Source: Elainella sp. Prado103
GTDB taxonomy: Bacteria; Cyanobacteriota; Cyanobacteriia; Elainellales; Elainellaceae
Assembly (NCBI GenBank): GCA_025454395.1
Contig: JALOOM010000017.1
Coordinates: 1-49,769 of the forward strand
DNA length: 49,769 nt
Direction of reading: 5' to 3'
In this document: in pieces, positions 1 to 8,710 of the stretch
How positions within the stretch are numbered: the stretch's first letter is position 1
How the letters are laid out: the number at the start of each line of letters is the position of its first letter
Made by a program: the position numbers and the translations under genes
The notes under the pieces: generated by a model
The model's database searches: none
What the model was told of the DNA's origin: nothing
What the model saw: only the letters and a program-made list of their open reading frames with translations

Positions 1-122
1 TCGAGCGAAAGCCTCAGAAACTGAAAGCGAGTTAGACCTAAAGAATGATCGAACAAATGTCAGCCTGTCCTAAAAATTGAGGATAATATCCAGTAATCGC
101 CACTCATATTTGAGATGGGTTC

Positions 123-1340
123 ATGCTTAGTTCTGGGTCATCCACGCCAAAACGCAGTCGCCTTCTGACCTGGTGGGATTCGCTCTCGTCGCTATCCCGA
201 TTTTTGTTGATCGCGCTGGCTGCTCCTTTGACGGTGCTAAATGTCTGGGCGTTCTCCACCATTTTTAGCTACTTCAAGTCCCTCTTAGTGGTGCTGTTGG
301 TAGCTGCCCTATTGTCCTTTCTGCTCAACTATCCGGTGAATTGGCTGGAACGGAATGGACTCAGACGGGGACAGTCCGCGATTTTGGTATTTCTGGCGGC
401 CATTTTGTGTTTGTCTTTTTTAGGAGTCACCTTATTGCCGTTGGCGATCGGGCAGGCTCAACAGTTGGTAGCGCGGTTGCCAGAATGGTTTGACTCTGGG
501 CAGCGGCAGTTGATGATGCTGAACGAGCGGATTGATGTGTTTGGGTTGCCCATTAGCCTGGATGGCGTGATCGCTCAAATTAACGATCGCCTCAAAGCTC
601 AGCTACAGACGATCGCTGGTCGGGCCCTCAACCTGAGCTTGAACCTGGCCGTGTTCACGGTCTCCAAACTGTTAGATGTCATCTTAATTACGATTTCTAC
701 CCTCTATTTGTTGCAACATGGTCGAGACGTGTGGGAAAGCTTGATCGGGTGGTTGCCTGACCAAGTGCAGCAGCCCTTCTCCAAAACACTGCGATCGAGT
801 TTTCAAAACTATTTTCTGGGACAAATTATCTCGGCCACCTGTATGGCTTCAGGGTTAATTTCGGTCTTTTTACTGCTGAAAGTGCCCTTCGGGTTGCTGT
901 TTGGTCTCACGATCGGGCTGATGGCTTTGGTGCCATTTGGCGGAACGGCGGGCATTATTCTGATTACCTTACTGGTGGCTCTGCGAGATATCGGGTTGGC
1001 TTTGCAAGTATTGGCGGCATCACTGATTGTGCAGCAGATTGTTGAAAATGGAGTGGCACCGAGGGTTTTAGGCAGTGTCACCGGGCTAAACCCGTTTTGG
1101 GTGTTTGTATCGTTGCTGGCCGGGGCCCGCGTGGGAGGGCTATTGGGGGTGGTGGTGGCCGTTCCGACTGCGGTCGTAGTCAAAGAAGCCTTAGTGGCTG
1201 TACGATCGACCCGTAAAGGTGATGAGGCAGAACTCGAAGAAGGAGCCGGAGTCCGACTGGTAGAAACCGGGATGGATCGCACCAATGACCCACCCAGCCC
1301 GGAACGACGCGCCGCTAAGCCGATTCCTAAACCGAATTAA
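123..1340 (+). CDS. AI-2E family transporter (PerM/UPF0118-like permease)
   Basis: 405-residue polytopic membrane protein. Hydrophobic segments lie at about residues 25-75 and 85-115, followed by an amphipathic stretch (130-165) and a block of helices from about 170 to 370, the usual layout of the AI-2E/PerM family. The segment GLMALVPFGGTAG and the following ENGVAPRVLG region match the conserved C-terminal core as I remember it. The last 35 residues are charged and probably cytoplasmic. The family exports or moves small molecules (AI-2 in E. coli TqsA, Na+/H+ exchange in others), and the substrate here cannot be told. The ATG at 123 is the first start and gives the normal length. The ThrE-like pair follows 39 bp downstream on the same strand, so co-transcription is possible. 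Confidence 0.85.
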   Translation: MLSSGSSTPKRSRLLTWWDSLSSLSRFLLIALAAPLTVLNVWAFSTIFSYFKSLLVVLLVAALLSFLLNYPVNWLERNGLRRGQSAILVFLAAILCLSFLGVTLLPLAIGQAQQLVARLPEWFDSGQRQLMMLNERIDVFGLPISLDGVIAQINDRLKAQLQTIAGRALNLSLNLAVFTVSKLLDVILITISTLYLLQHGRDVWESLIGWLPDQVQQPFSKTLRSSFQNYFLGQIISATCMASGLISVFLLLKVPFGLLFGLTIGLMALVPFGGTAGIILITLLVALRDIGLALQVLAASLIVQQIVENGVAPRVLGSVTGLNPFWVFVSLLAGARVGGLLGVVVAVPTAVVVKEALVAVRSTRKGDEAELEEGAGVRLVETGMDRTNDPPSPERRAAKPIPKPN

Positions 1341-1379
1341 TCGCAACTGACTTCCAGATTTCTGCGCTGAAGCCTAAGC

Positions 1380-2183
1380 ATGATGTCCGATCGCCCAACC
1401 CTGACGGTGCCCGAACTGGTGGAGATTATGCAGGTGGTGATGCGAGTCGGTGTGTTGATGTTGCAAAGTGGCACTGTCAGTTTTCGGGTGGAACAGGCGA
1501 TGCAGCGAGTGGCGATCGGGCTGGGAGCAGAGCGATTAGATGCCTATGTGACGCTGACTGGTGTGACAGCTTCAATTCACTGTGGTCATTACCACTATAC
1601 GCAAATTGCTCGTGTCACTCGTCTGGGGGTAGATATGAGTCGGCTCAGTGCGGTGGAATACCTCACCTTGTATATTCCTGGAACCGCTACGCCTGCTGAT
1701 CTCTGTCGGCAGCTCGACAAAATTGAACAGGGGGCTCCCCCCTATTCTGCCAATCTGGTGATCCTGGCGGTGGGGATCGCCTGTGGTGCTTTTGCGTTGC
1801 TGAGTGGCGGCAAGGGGAGTGATGGTTTAGCAGCGGCGATCAGTGCCGGACTGGGATTAGGACTACGGCTCCAGCTCCAGCAACGACGACTGAATGGGAT
1901 CGCCGTGACTGTGATTTGTTCGGCAGTAGCCACGATCATTTGCTATAGCATGATGCAAGGGTTGGCGCTGTTGCAGGTGCGATCGCCTTTGCCCCAAGCG
2001 GGTTTTCTGTCTGCTGTCCTGTTTCAGGTGCCTGGAATGTTGCTAGTGACGGCTTCACTCGATCTGGTGCGGTTAGATCTGATGTCAGGGATGGCGCGAG
2101 TCATCTATGCCTTGATTCAGCTTTTTAGTGTGGCGATCGGGATTTTGATCGTGATGGCCTTTGTTGATTTTTCCATTCTCTAA
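1380..2183 (+). CDS. Threonine/serine exporter ThrE family, DUF1212 subunit
   Basis: 267 residues. The N-terminal half is soluble and carries the DUF1212 pattern (an ELVEIMQVVMRVG helix, then LQSGTVSFRVEQAM and a TGVTASI strand). The C-terminal half (about 125-265) has five hydrophobic segments. In Corynebacterium ThrE both halves of the exporter are one protein; here, as in many cyanobacteria, the second membrane half is the next gene. The gene probably exports threonine/serine or a related small metabolite across the inner membrane. The stop is only 2 bp from the ATG of the partner gene, which indicates a translationally coupled pair. Confidence 0.85.
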   Translation: MMSDRPTLTVPELVEIMQVVMRVGVLMLQSGTVSFRVEQAMQRVAIGLGAERLDAYVTLTGVTASIHCGHYHYTQIARVTRLGVDMSRLSAVEYLTLYIPGTATPADLCRQLDKIEQGAPPYSANLVILAVGIACGAFALLSGGKGSDGLAAAISAGLGLGLRLQLQQRRLNGIAVTVICSAVATIICYSMMQGLALLQVRSPLPQAGFLSAVLFQVPGMLLVTASLDLVRLDLMSGMARVIYALIQLFSVAIGILIVMAFVDFSIL

Positions 2184-2185
2184 AT

Positions 2186-2647
2186 ATGTCTTATCTCTTA
2201 GCATTCCTGCAATCAGACTTTCTGCGCACTGGGCTACTGAGTTTTATTGCCACTTTGGGATTTGCGCTCCTCTATCAGGTGCCTCGACGAGCTTTACTCA
2301 TCTGTGCCACGATCGGGATGGCAGGCTACTTGCTGCGGTGGTGTTTGATGCAATGGGGAATCGATTGGGTCGCCGCGACATTTTGTGGAGCATTGTTCGT
2401 GGGATTGGTGGGTACGCTGCCCGCTCGCCGCTTACAATTGCCACTCGTGCTATTCGCCATCACAGGGATTATTTGTATGGTGCCTGGCATTTCTGCCTAT
2501 AAAGTGTTGGTGTATTTCAATCAGGGAGATGTGATGGGTGGACTTCGCAGTGCGATCGAAACAGGCTTCGGGGTAGGAGCTTTGGTCAGCGGCATTGGTG
2601 CAGCTCGCATCATCACCGATTCAGAATGGGGCTTTGAAGATTCTTAA
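2186..2647 (+). CDS. Threonine/serine exporter ThrE_2 family, DUF3815 subunit
   Basis: 153-residue membrane protein with about five hydrophobic segments and the motif MVPGISAYKVL near residues 98-108, typical of DUF3815/ThrE_2 proteins. It begins 2 bp after the DUF1212 gene stops and should form the other half of that exporter. The length is normal for a stand-alone ThrE_2 subunit. No terminator-like hairpin was seen in the 88 bp before the next, convergent gene. Confidence 0.85.
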   Translation: MSYLLAFLQSDFLRTGLLSFIATLGFALLYQVPRRALLICATIGMAGYLLRWCLMQWGIDWVAATFCGALFVGLVGTLPARRLQLPLVLFAITGIICMVPGISAYKVLVYFNQGDVMGGLRSAIETGFGVGALVSGIGAARIITDSEWGFEDS

Positions 2648-2735
2648 TTGCTCAAAAGTTCAGCCTTTATTTGGGTCAATTGGTCTTTTCAAGGTTGCCT
2701 CTACTGTTCTGTCTATTCTCTCCAGACTGGCTGGC

Positions 2736-3515
2736 TCAGGGTTCCCACGATAACCCCAGAAAATCGATCGCTGCTTCTACCCGAGAATCATATTTCGTCG
2801 CAAACTCTTCAAACCAGGCTGCTTCACTGGTGTTGGCATCCAGGGTTCTGAGCCAAGTTTGAGCTTGCTGCATCACTTTCATGCGATGTTGCTGACGCAG
2901 GGCTGGCTGCTGGGACGCTGCGATCGTCTCTGGTTGGTGCTGCTGCCATTGCGGTTGATTCGGCTCGGCATAAAGCTGCTGGATCTCCGCTAGCAGTCGA
3001 TCGGTGGAGTTCGGTGAGTTCGGTGAGTTCGGTGAGTCCGGTGAGTCCGGTGAGCTAAGTGAATCACCAGGTAGTATGTTATTTGAATGACTTTCTAAAT
3101 GGATGGTTGGATGATTTTCTGAATACTTTTCTGAATAACTTTCTGAATGATTGCTTGGATCGATCGATGAATAATTTTTTGTCTGTTTTGGGAGCTGATT
3201 GGTTGATTGATTGGGAGGCTGCTTAACCGGACTCAGGCGATTTTCCGGAGAATGCAGCAAGGCTGAAAATTGTGGATTGGTGACTGGACTGGTCGGCTGA
3301 ACAGGCGTAGTCCCCTCGGCTGAACTAGAAGCAGATGGATAGGCTTGATCAAGCTGATCCAACTCAGAGAGCAGTTGATCGATCGAATTGGCTGTCGTCT
3401 TGAGGTCAGGATGAGAGGAAGCGTTGGTTTGGGGAGTCGCCATTGGTGTTGCAAGGGGGGCAGGAGGTGAGGACTGAATCTGGGAGAGCAGTTGATCGAT
3501 CGGATCAGGTTTCAT
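2736..3515 (-). CDS. Disordered hypothetical protein with three LLxxIQ motifs and a conserved-looking C-terminus
   Basis: 259 residues, family not recognised. Most of the chain is Ser/Pro/Asn/Gln-rich and probably disordered. A short amphipathic motif occurs three times: PIDQLLSQIQ (5-14), SIDQLLSELD (44-53) and STDRLLAEIQ (170-179). Residues 155-170 are built from a tripeptide SP(D/N) encoded by a 9-bp tandem array, and residues 123-146 are a degenerate SES/SEK-type repeat. The last 50 residues (QTWLRTLD, WFEEFATKY, VEAAIDFLG) look folded and resemble the end of conserved cyanobacterial hypothetical proteins. A scaffold or adaptor that docks a partner through the repeated motif is possible but unproven. 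It lies 63 bp downstream of the vWA gene on the same strand. Confidence 0.7.
   Translation of the reverse strand: MKPDPIDQLLSQIQSSPPAPLATPMATPQTNASSHPDLKTTANSIDQLLSELDQLDQAYPSASSSAEGTTPVQPTSPVTNPQFSALLHSPENRLSPVKQPPNQSTNQLPKQTKNYSSIDPSNHSESYSEKYSENHPTIHLESHSNNILPGDSLSSPDSPDSPNSPNSPNSTDRLLAEIQQLYAEPNQPQWQQHQPETIAASQQPALRQQHRMKVMQQAQTWLRTLDANTSEAAWFEEFATKYDSRVEAAIDFLGLSWEP
3007..3060. repeat. 9-bp tandem array, 6 units, inside a CDS
   Basis: Six contiguous 9-bp units: GAGTTCGGT three times, GAGTCCGGT twice, then GAGCTAAGT. Read on the minus strand it encodes the Ser-Pro-Asp/Asn tripeptide run of the disordered protein. The period is a multiple of three, so copy changes keep the frame. Confidence 0.9.
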
Positions 3516-3578
3516 GGTTTCTCGACTCTAGGACTACATGACTACTCCCCCAAGCAATGAGTATGACCTGGGGACAGG

Positions 3579-4181
3579 TTAATCGCGGATCGCGTTGAGC
3601 AACACTTCCGACAAACTCATCTCTTCCATATCATCCATGGTTAAAGTGTCACAAATGTCGAACTTGGCCCCAACTCCTTGCAGTTGATCATCCAGTGCTT
3701 TCAGAAACTTGCTTGCGCCCGGATCGGAGCCGACTTGGATGATCGATAAACCCAATTCCTCATCCCGTTCCATCTGCCGGGTCGCGTTGATGATCACTTC
3801 CATAACGGCTCGTCGATCGTCCGGTTCGCCATCGGTAATCACCACAATGGTTTCGCCGCCTGCTTTGGTTTGTCCGGCTGCTTTACGCTGAAAGTATTGG
3901 TTCATCGCATCCTGGAGCACGCTGGCTAAATTGGTGGTGCCTGCCGGATCGTTTTCCACAAAAATTTGTTCTACTTTGGCAGCCGTCACGTTTTCGTAGC
4001 GTCGGAAGCGACCAGAGAAAGTATAGACCGTCATGCCGTCTGGATCGAACTGTTCACATTTGCGGGCCAGGGCCAGGGTCGATTCTTGCACTTCTTGCCA
4101 GCGAGTTCTGCCACCCCGTTGGTCGGGGGTAGACATACTGCCGCTTTTGTCAATAATGAGGGTATAGTCCCGATCGTTCAC
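3579..4181 (-). CDS. Small von Willebrand factor type A domain protein
   Basis: 200 residues, essentially one vWA domain. The metal-ion-dependent adhesion site is complete: DKSGSMS at residues 11-17 (DxSxS), a TNLAS threonine near residue 89, and ITDGEPDDR with the third aspartate near residue 116. There is no signal peptide or membrane segment, so it is predicted to be cytoplasmic. Such proteins bind a partner through the Mg2+ site, often an AAA+ ATPase, a kinase or an assembly complex; none is identifiable beside it. The disordered LLxxIQ protein lies 63 bp downstream on the same strand and may be a partner. Confidence 0.85.
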   Translation of the reverse strand: MNDRDYTLIIDKSGSMSTPDQRGGRTRWQEVQESTLALARKCEQFDPDGMTVYTFSGRFRRYENVTAAKVEQIFVENDPAGTTNLASVLQDAMNQYFQRKAAGQTKAGGETIVVITDGEPDDRRAVMEVIINATRQMERDEELGLSIIQVGSDPGASKFLKALDDQLQGVGAKFDICDTLTMDDMEEMSLSEVLLNAIRD

Positions 4182-4306
4182 CGAAAAGCCTCCGTCGGTA
4201 TAGTGTAGGTAAGTGTGTTGTGATTGACAGCGTGATCTTGAACCCTAGTGTTCCCAATGAACCAGGATCCCAATAGATCTACTACACTGCCAACCAGCGC
4301 AACTCC

Positions 4307-4342
4307 GGCTAGACTTCTGGCTAGACTTCTGGCTAGGGCGAT
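4307..4342. repeat. 12-bp tandem array spanning the helicase stop codon
   Basis: Two perfect units GGCTAGACTTCT (4307-4318, 4319-4330) followed by a third that begins GGCTAGG. On the minus strand each unit carries a TAG. The first one met is the stop of the helicase (complement of 4333-4335), and two more TAGs follow 12 bp apart in the same frame. The array therefore repeats the gene's stop codon in frame. Confidence 0.85.
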
Positions 4343-6768
4343 CGATGGGGTAGGGCTTGGGGAAATCGCTGCGCCAAGGCTGGCAATAACGGGCAGGGCG
4401 ATCGACCCTCCAGATTTTCGGGTTTGCTCCAGCTAAAAGGAGCTTGACGAGCGGCTGACATCCAAAGTAAGCGGCGAGCCCGTGTCATGGCGACATAGAG
4501 TAAGCGGTATTCTTCAGCCAGTTTCAGGTCAGATGCCCGTTGCCAAGCAGTGGCTGGATCGGGAATTTCTGGTTCACCATGTACTTGGGATCGAATCTGG
4601 ACTCGGGCCACTTCTGCGAGGTTAAAGTCTCCCAGAAACTGACTTTGCGGCAATACTCGCAAGGAGCCTGGTAGCACTTGCTCATGCAAAAACGGGATGA
4701 AGACGAAATCCCAATCGAGCCCTTTGGCTTTGTGCATGGTGATGATCGTGAGTTGTCCGGGTCGGATATAGCGGGAGTCGGGGTCATCGGTTTCGATCGG
4801 TTCAAATCGTTCCGATCGCACAATCTCGTGAAGCACCTCTAACGTCGCTGCCATGGAAGATTGTCCTGCCGTTTGTTGGCTGATCCGATGGGCAAGTTTA
4901 TCGGCGGTTGCTAATTCTGCCTGGTCGAACTGTAGGGTGAGGGCAATGAAGGGAATCAACTGATAGTGAGGCAATTCCAACCGGGCTCGCAGCAATCCGG
5001 TACAGTAGCGACGGGCTTGCCAGACCGATTCCGATTGGGGTGGGTCGATCGGGCTGGGGTAGAGAAATTGTTCGGGTAGGCTAATCAGCGCATTCAGATC
5101 CTGGGGTGGAATTAACTGACGCTGTACCAGCAATTGCAGCAAGCCTTTCAGGGAATCGGGTGAATGGGGGCGATCGAGAAATTGCAGCACGGCCAGCACT
5201 TCTGAGGGCAGATGGGAATGGCGATCATCTTCGCCCACGTCAAAAATGGCAATGCCTAACGCGCCCAAATCTACCTCCAAGTCATATTGCTGGGGATGGC
5301 GCAGGCGATCAGTAATGAAACGACCTTGGCGATTTTCTCGCACCAGAATGGCGGCTCGGGCTTCCGGTTCGCGGCTCAGCAAGTCTGCCACCCGTTGGGC
5401 GATCAGCTCGATCGATCGGTACACATCTGGCGGAAAGCGAATTTCTAAACCGTTGCCCTCCGGATCGGGGTTGGCATCCGGCTGGGGGTCGTAGCGGGGG
5501 ACAGGACGAATCAACTGATGTCGAAACGGAGCCGATCCAGCTTTGCCATAGCGATCGTTGACCCAGGTGAGGGCAAAATTAGCAGCCTCCATGATCGCCA
5601 GACTACTCCGACCCGCCTGATCCATTTCAGCAAGCCGATCGGACTGGGCACACTGTTGACAAAACTCGGCGAAAAAGAGTGGATCCGCGGGAGTGAAAGT
5701 AGAGTTAATTGCCTGGTTGGGATCCCCCACTCGGACAAGATTCAAAGATGAACGACTCCCTGTACCTACTGCGATCGGATCCGTTGTCGCCTTACCGGGA
5801 TCGGCCGCTAGAATCTCCAACAATCGGGTTTGTAGCGGTGAAGAATCTTGAGCTTCATCTTCAAACACAGCGAAAATTTGCGATTGCCAAAACTGCCGCA
5901 CCTTGTCATCCTGCAGCACCTGCAACGCTGCCAAAATCATGTCGTCATAGTCGATGAAGCCGCGCTGTTGCAGTAAGGCTTGGTAGCGCTCGTAGAGTCC
6001 TGCTCCGATCGCCAGTACCTCATACGGGCTCCCCCGGTGCTGTCCAGAATAGGGTTCAGAATAGGGTTCAGAACGGGTCTGTGATGCGACTTGTTGAGCC
6101 AGTTGCCACACGGCATCTGGTTGCAAGCCTGAACTTTTAGCTTCATGAATAATCGTGTCGGCTAACTCTGGCAGAATTTCGGTGCGCAGAACCGCTTGGC
6201 GGCGCAATCGTTCGGTTTCTTCGCCATCAAACTGCCGTCCCTCCAGAAGTTGCTGATAAGTTTGAGGGTAGGCGGCGATCCATTGCTCCACACTGGTGCG
6301 AATGAGCCGATTACTCTGATTGGGCGAAATTAAGGTCAGGCGTTCTAAGTCTAATCCCGATAGTTGGGGATGGCGAGTCGCAATATGAAGCGCTAAACCA
6401 TGCAGAGTATGCACCATAAACCCCTGGGAGGGCACCGCCAGATCCCGGAGATACTGGCGAATTTTAGTTTTGAGGTTGGCGACGGCCGATCGGGTAAAGG
6501 TGACCAGCAGTAGCTGAGATGAATCGAGCGAGGTAGCAGCCTGATCCTCCCAAGCTGCTAGTTGAACCTGTTGGAGATAGCGCTGGGTGAGCAGGATGGC
6601 TGAGGCGATCGCCATACCGGTAGATTTCCCCGACCCTGGAACGGCCGAAACCGCTAAAATGCCCTGCTGCCAATCGGCGATCCGTCGCTGCCCCGGACGT
6701 AAGCTCTGCCGCAGTTGTTCAAGCAATTGCACTTGGGCCGGTGTAACGGAAGCAAGATGGATTGACAT
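4333..6768 (-). CDS. UvrD/Rep-type superfamily 1 DNA helicase
   Basis: 811 residues. Visible SF1 motifs: Walker A AVPGSGKST (42-50), motif Ia LLLVTFTRSAVANL (86-99), motif II FEDEAQDSS (302-310), motif III VGDPNQAI, motif V TIITMHKAKGLDWD and motif VI LLYVAMTRARR near the C-terminus. No PD-(D/E)XK nuclease domain is apparent after motif VI, so this is a helicase and not an AddA-type nuclease. It should unwind DNA 3'-5' in repair or replication restart. Residues about 233-242 (SEPYSEPYSG) come from an internal 12-bp tandem repeat and probably form a surface loop. The stop codon sits at the edge of another 12-bp array. The start ATG at 6768 lies 12 codons before a VTPAQ segment and looks right. 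Confidence 0.9.
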   Translation of the reverse strand: MSIHLASVTPAQVQLLEQLRQSLRPGQRRIADWQQGILAVSAVPGSGKSTGMAIASAILLTQRYLQQVQLAAWEDQAATSLDSSQLLLVTFTRSAVANLKTKIRQYLRDLAVPSQGFMVHTLHGLALHIATRHPQLSGLDLERLTLISPNQSNRLIRTSVEQWIAAYPQTYQQLLEGRQFDGEETERLRRQAVLRTEILPELADTIIHEAKSSGLQPDAVWQLAQQVASQTRSEPYSEPYSGQHRGSPYEVLAIGAGLYERYQALLQQRGFIDYDDMILAALQVLQDDKVRQFWQSQIFAVFEDEAQDSSPLQTRLLEILAADPGKATTDPIAVGTGSRSSLNLVRVGDPNQAINSTFTPADPLFFAEFCQQCAQSDRLAEMDQAGRSSLAIMEAANFALTWVNDRYGKAGSAPFRHQLIRPVPRYDPQPDANPDPEGNGLEIRFPPDVYRSIELIAQRVADLLSREPEARAAILVRENRQGRFITDRLRHPQQYDLEVDLGALGIAIFDVGEDDRHSHLPSEVLAVLQFLDRPHSPDSLKGLLQLLVQRQLIPPQDLNALISLPEQFLYPSPIDPPQSESVWQARRYCTGLLRARLELPHYQLIPFIALTLQFDQAELATADKLAHRISQQTAGQSSMAATLEVLHEIVRSERFEPIETDDPDSRYIRPGQLTIITMHKAKGLDWDFVFIPFLHEQVLPGSLRVLPQSQFLGDFNLAEVARVQIRSQVHGEPEIPDPATAWQRASDLKLAEEYRLLYVAMTRARRLLWMSAARQAPFSWSKPENLEGRSPCPLLPALAQRFPQALPHRSP
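6045..6080. repeat. 12-bp tandem repeat inside the helicase gene
   Basis: CAGAATAGGGTT at 6045-6056 and 6057-6068, then a diverged third unit CAGAACGGGTCT. It encodes the repeated SEPY loop of the helicase and keeps the reading frame. Confidence 0.8.
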
Positions 6769-6939
6769 TTGTAACCTTCAATCGAAATACTTTGTTTCAG
6801 GCCTGAGTATCTTTACCGATCACTTCAGGCGCATGTTCCTGATCCCAGCAGATGCTCCATCAGTTCAAAATTGGAACATCTGTACTGACTAAATCATTTC
6901 CCATCTTAGCGGATCTGAAATTTGCGCAGATCTCGATTT

Positions 6940-6987
6940 GCCAGGGTGTGATTTTGCCAGGGTGTGATTTTGCCAGGGTGTGATTTT
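6940..6987. repeat. 16-bp tandem array, 3 units, upstream of the DUF2079 gene
   Basis: Three perfect contiguous copies of GCCAGGGTGTGATTTT (6940-6955, 6956-6971, 6972-6987). The array lies in the divergent gap between the helicase and DUF2079 genes and ends 38 bp before the preferred ATG of the latter, so it probably sits in that gene's promoter or 5' untranslated region. Confidence 0.95.
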
Positions 6988-7025
6988 GATCAAGGTTGCT
7001 TTCTGTTATTTCCGCTGAAGTGATA

Positions 7026-8642
7026 ATGCCATCCCCCTTACCCGATCGATCGGAGTCTCAGTCTAATGGATCTGTTCCGGCAACCCCATCTTCTAGGGAT
7101 CGGGCGAATGATCAAGGATTGAAAGATCAGGACTCTGAAAATCAAGGATTGAAAGATCAGGACTCTGAAAATCAAGGATTGAAAGGTCAAGCCTCTGAGG
7201 ATCGGGCATCTACCGATCGGGCGTGGAAAACCCTCCGATCCCATTTTCTGCCCCGCTGGATTGGGATCGCGACCCTAATTTTGCTGATTGCCAGTTCTTT
7301 GCGGCATCTGATGCTGATGTCTACAGCATTTGATCTGGGCATTTACGATCAGGTCGCTTACCTGATGAGCCGAGGCATGGCTCCGATTTCCTCCTTCCTC
7401 GGCTTTCACCACATGGGGAACCATACCGCCTACACCTTTTATCTGATGGCGATCCCCTATGCGATTTATCCATCGGTCTATTGGCTCTTGGGGATTCAGG
7501 CTCTGTGTTTGGCGTTGGGAGCCTGGCCGACCTGGTTACTGGCTCGACAAGCAGGTTTATCCCCCGCCTTATCCAGTGCGATGGCGGCGGTTTATTTGCT
7601 GCACCCGCTGATTTTCAATGTCAACATGTTTGACTTCCATCCCGAAGTCATGGGGATCTGGGCCTTGCTTCTGTCGATTTGGCTGGCCCGCGAGAATCGC
7701 AAGCTGGGGTTTGTGATCGCTCTCCTCTTTGTCTTGGGTTGTCGAGATGGGTTATCGGTGGTGATCGCGCCGATGGGGCTGTGGTTGCTGCTGTTTGAAA
7801 AGCGACGATTTTGCGGCATATTTGCCTTAGTGGCTGGTGTGGCCTGGTTTCTGCTGGCGACTCAATGGATTATTCCAACCCTGAGTGGCACTGAAGCAGC
7901 GGCTGTGGGTCGATATGAGGCTCTAGGCGGTGATTCGGTACTGGAAGTAGCGATCAATCTATTCCTCAAGCCCGGAATTGTCCTGAGTAAGGTGTTCGCC
8001 CTGCGAGCGTGGCAATATTATGCCTTGCTGCTGCTGCCGTTCATTTGGGGGCTGTCGCCGCGCCATCTGGCTCCCCTACTCAGCATTTTGCCCCTGGTTT
8101 TGCTGAATGTGCTCTCCAAAAACAATGCCCAGCGCGATCTCGTGCATCAATATTCGCTGCCCATGTTGCCCTTCTTGCTGACGGCTGTGATCGATGCCCT
8201 GGCGCACGGAAGAGGGTTCATTCAACAACGCCGCTGGATTGTGGTTTGGGCGATCGTGATGTTTGTTGCGTTGGCGAAGTACGGGCGGTATTACCCAGAA
8301 TATGCGCAAAATTTGGATACCTGGCAGGCCAGCCGCGAAGCCATGGCCTTGATTCCTCGCCATGAGGGAGGTGTGATCACGGATAACTGGCATGGAGCCC
8401 ACTTGAGTCAGCGCTCCCAGATCACCCTATTGCGAGGGAATCGCACCTTTCAAGCAGATTTACCCCAGTCAGACTATGTGCTGATCAATCTGCGGAATCC
8501 CTGGAAAGGGGATGATGAGCTGGTGAATCGGATGTTTGCCCGCTTCAAACGCCGCCCGGATTTACAAATTGCCTATGAGCGTGATGGGGTTTACCTGTTT
8601 ACCCGTCGATCCCAGCCGCCTGCAACGGGAGCCAAACCATGA
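7026..8642 (+). CDS. DUF2079 multi-membrane protein, GT-C glycosyltransferase-like
   Basis: 538 residues from the ATG at 7026; an in-frame TTG at 6996 would add ten residues but is less likely. Residues 1-65 are polar and contain three copies of a ten-residue unit (NQGLKDQDSE) encoded by a 30-bp array. From about residue 75 there are roughly ten hydrophobic helices. AFDLGIYDQVAYL and the LGFHHMGNHT region, followed by FDFHPEV, are the conserved luminal-loop patterns of DUF2079, a family with a GT-C fold. It probably uses a polyprenyl-phosphate sugar as donor, but this is family inference. Two further GT-C type genes follow on the same strand. Confidence 0.8.
   Translation: MPSPLPDRSESQSNGSVPATPSSRDRANDQGLKDQDSENQGLKDQDSENQGLKGQASEDRASTDRAWKTLRSHFLPRWIGIATLILLIASSLRHLMLMSTAFDLGIYDQVAYLMSRGMAPISSFLGFHHMGNHTAYTFYLMAIPYAIYPSVYWLLGIQALCLALGAWPTWLLARQAGLSPALSSAMAAVYLLHPLIFNVNMFDFHPEVMGIWALLLSIWLARENRKLGFVIALLFVLGCRDGLSVVIAPMGLWLLLFEKRRFCGIFALVAGVAWFLLATQWIIPTLSGTEAAAVGRYEALGGDSVLEVAINLFLKPGIVLSKVFALRAWQYYALLLLPFIWGLSPRHLAPLLSILPLVLLNVLSKNNAQRDLVHQYSLPMLPFLLTAVIDALAHGRGFIQQRRWIVVWAIVMFVALAKYGRYYPEYAQNLDTWQASREAMALIPRHEGGVITDNWHGAHLSQRSQITLLRGNRTFQADLPQSDYVLINLRNPWKGDDELVNRMFARFKRRPDLQIAYERDGVYLFTRRSQPPATGAKP
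7111..7200. repeat. 30-bp tandem array, 3 units, inside the DUF2079 gene
   Basis: Two identical 30-bp units (7111-7140, 7141-7170) and a third with a few substitutions (7171-7200). They begin ATCAAGGATTGAAAG and encode a ten-residue hydrophilic repeat in the N-terminal tail of the protein. Confidence 0.9.
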
Positions 8643-8710
8643 TAGGATGCCGCTGCAAGTAGCTGGAGACGGCGGATCAGGGTAATCAGATAGAATCCAT
8701 CAGTAGGATT

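Noticed and set aside
809-1285. 158-codon minus-strand ORF
   Set aside because: Antisense shadow of the AI-2E transporter with Ser/Thr-rich random composition.
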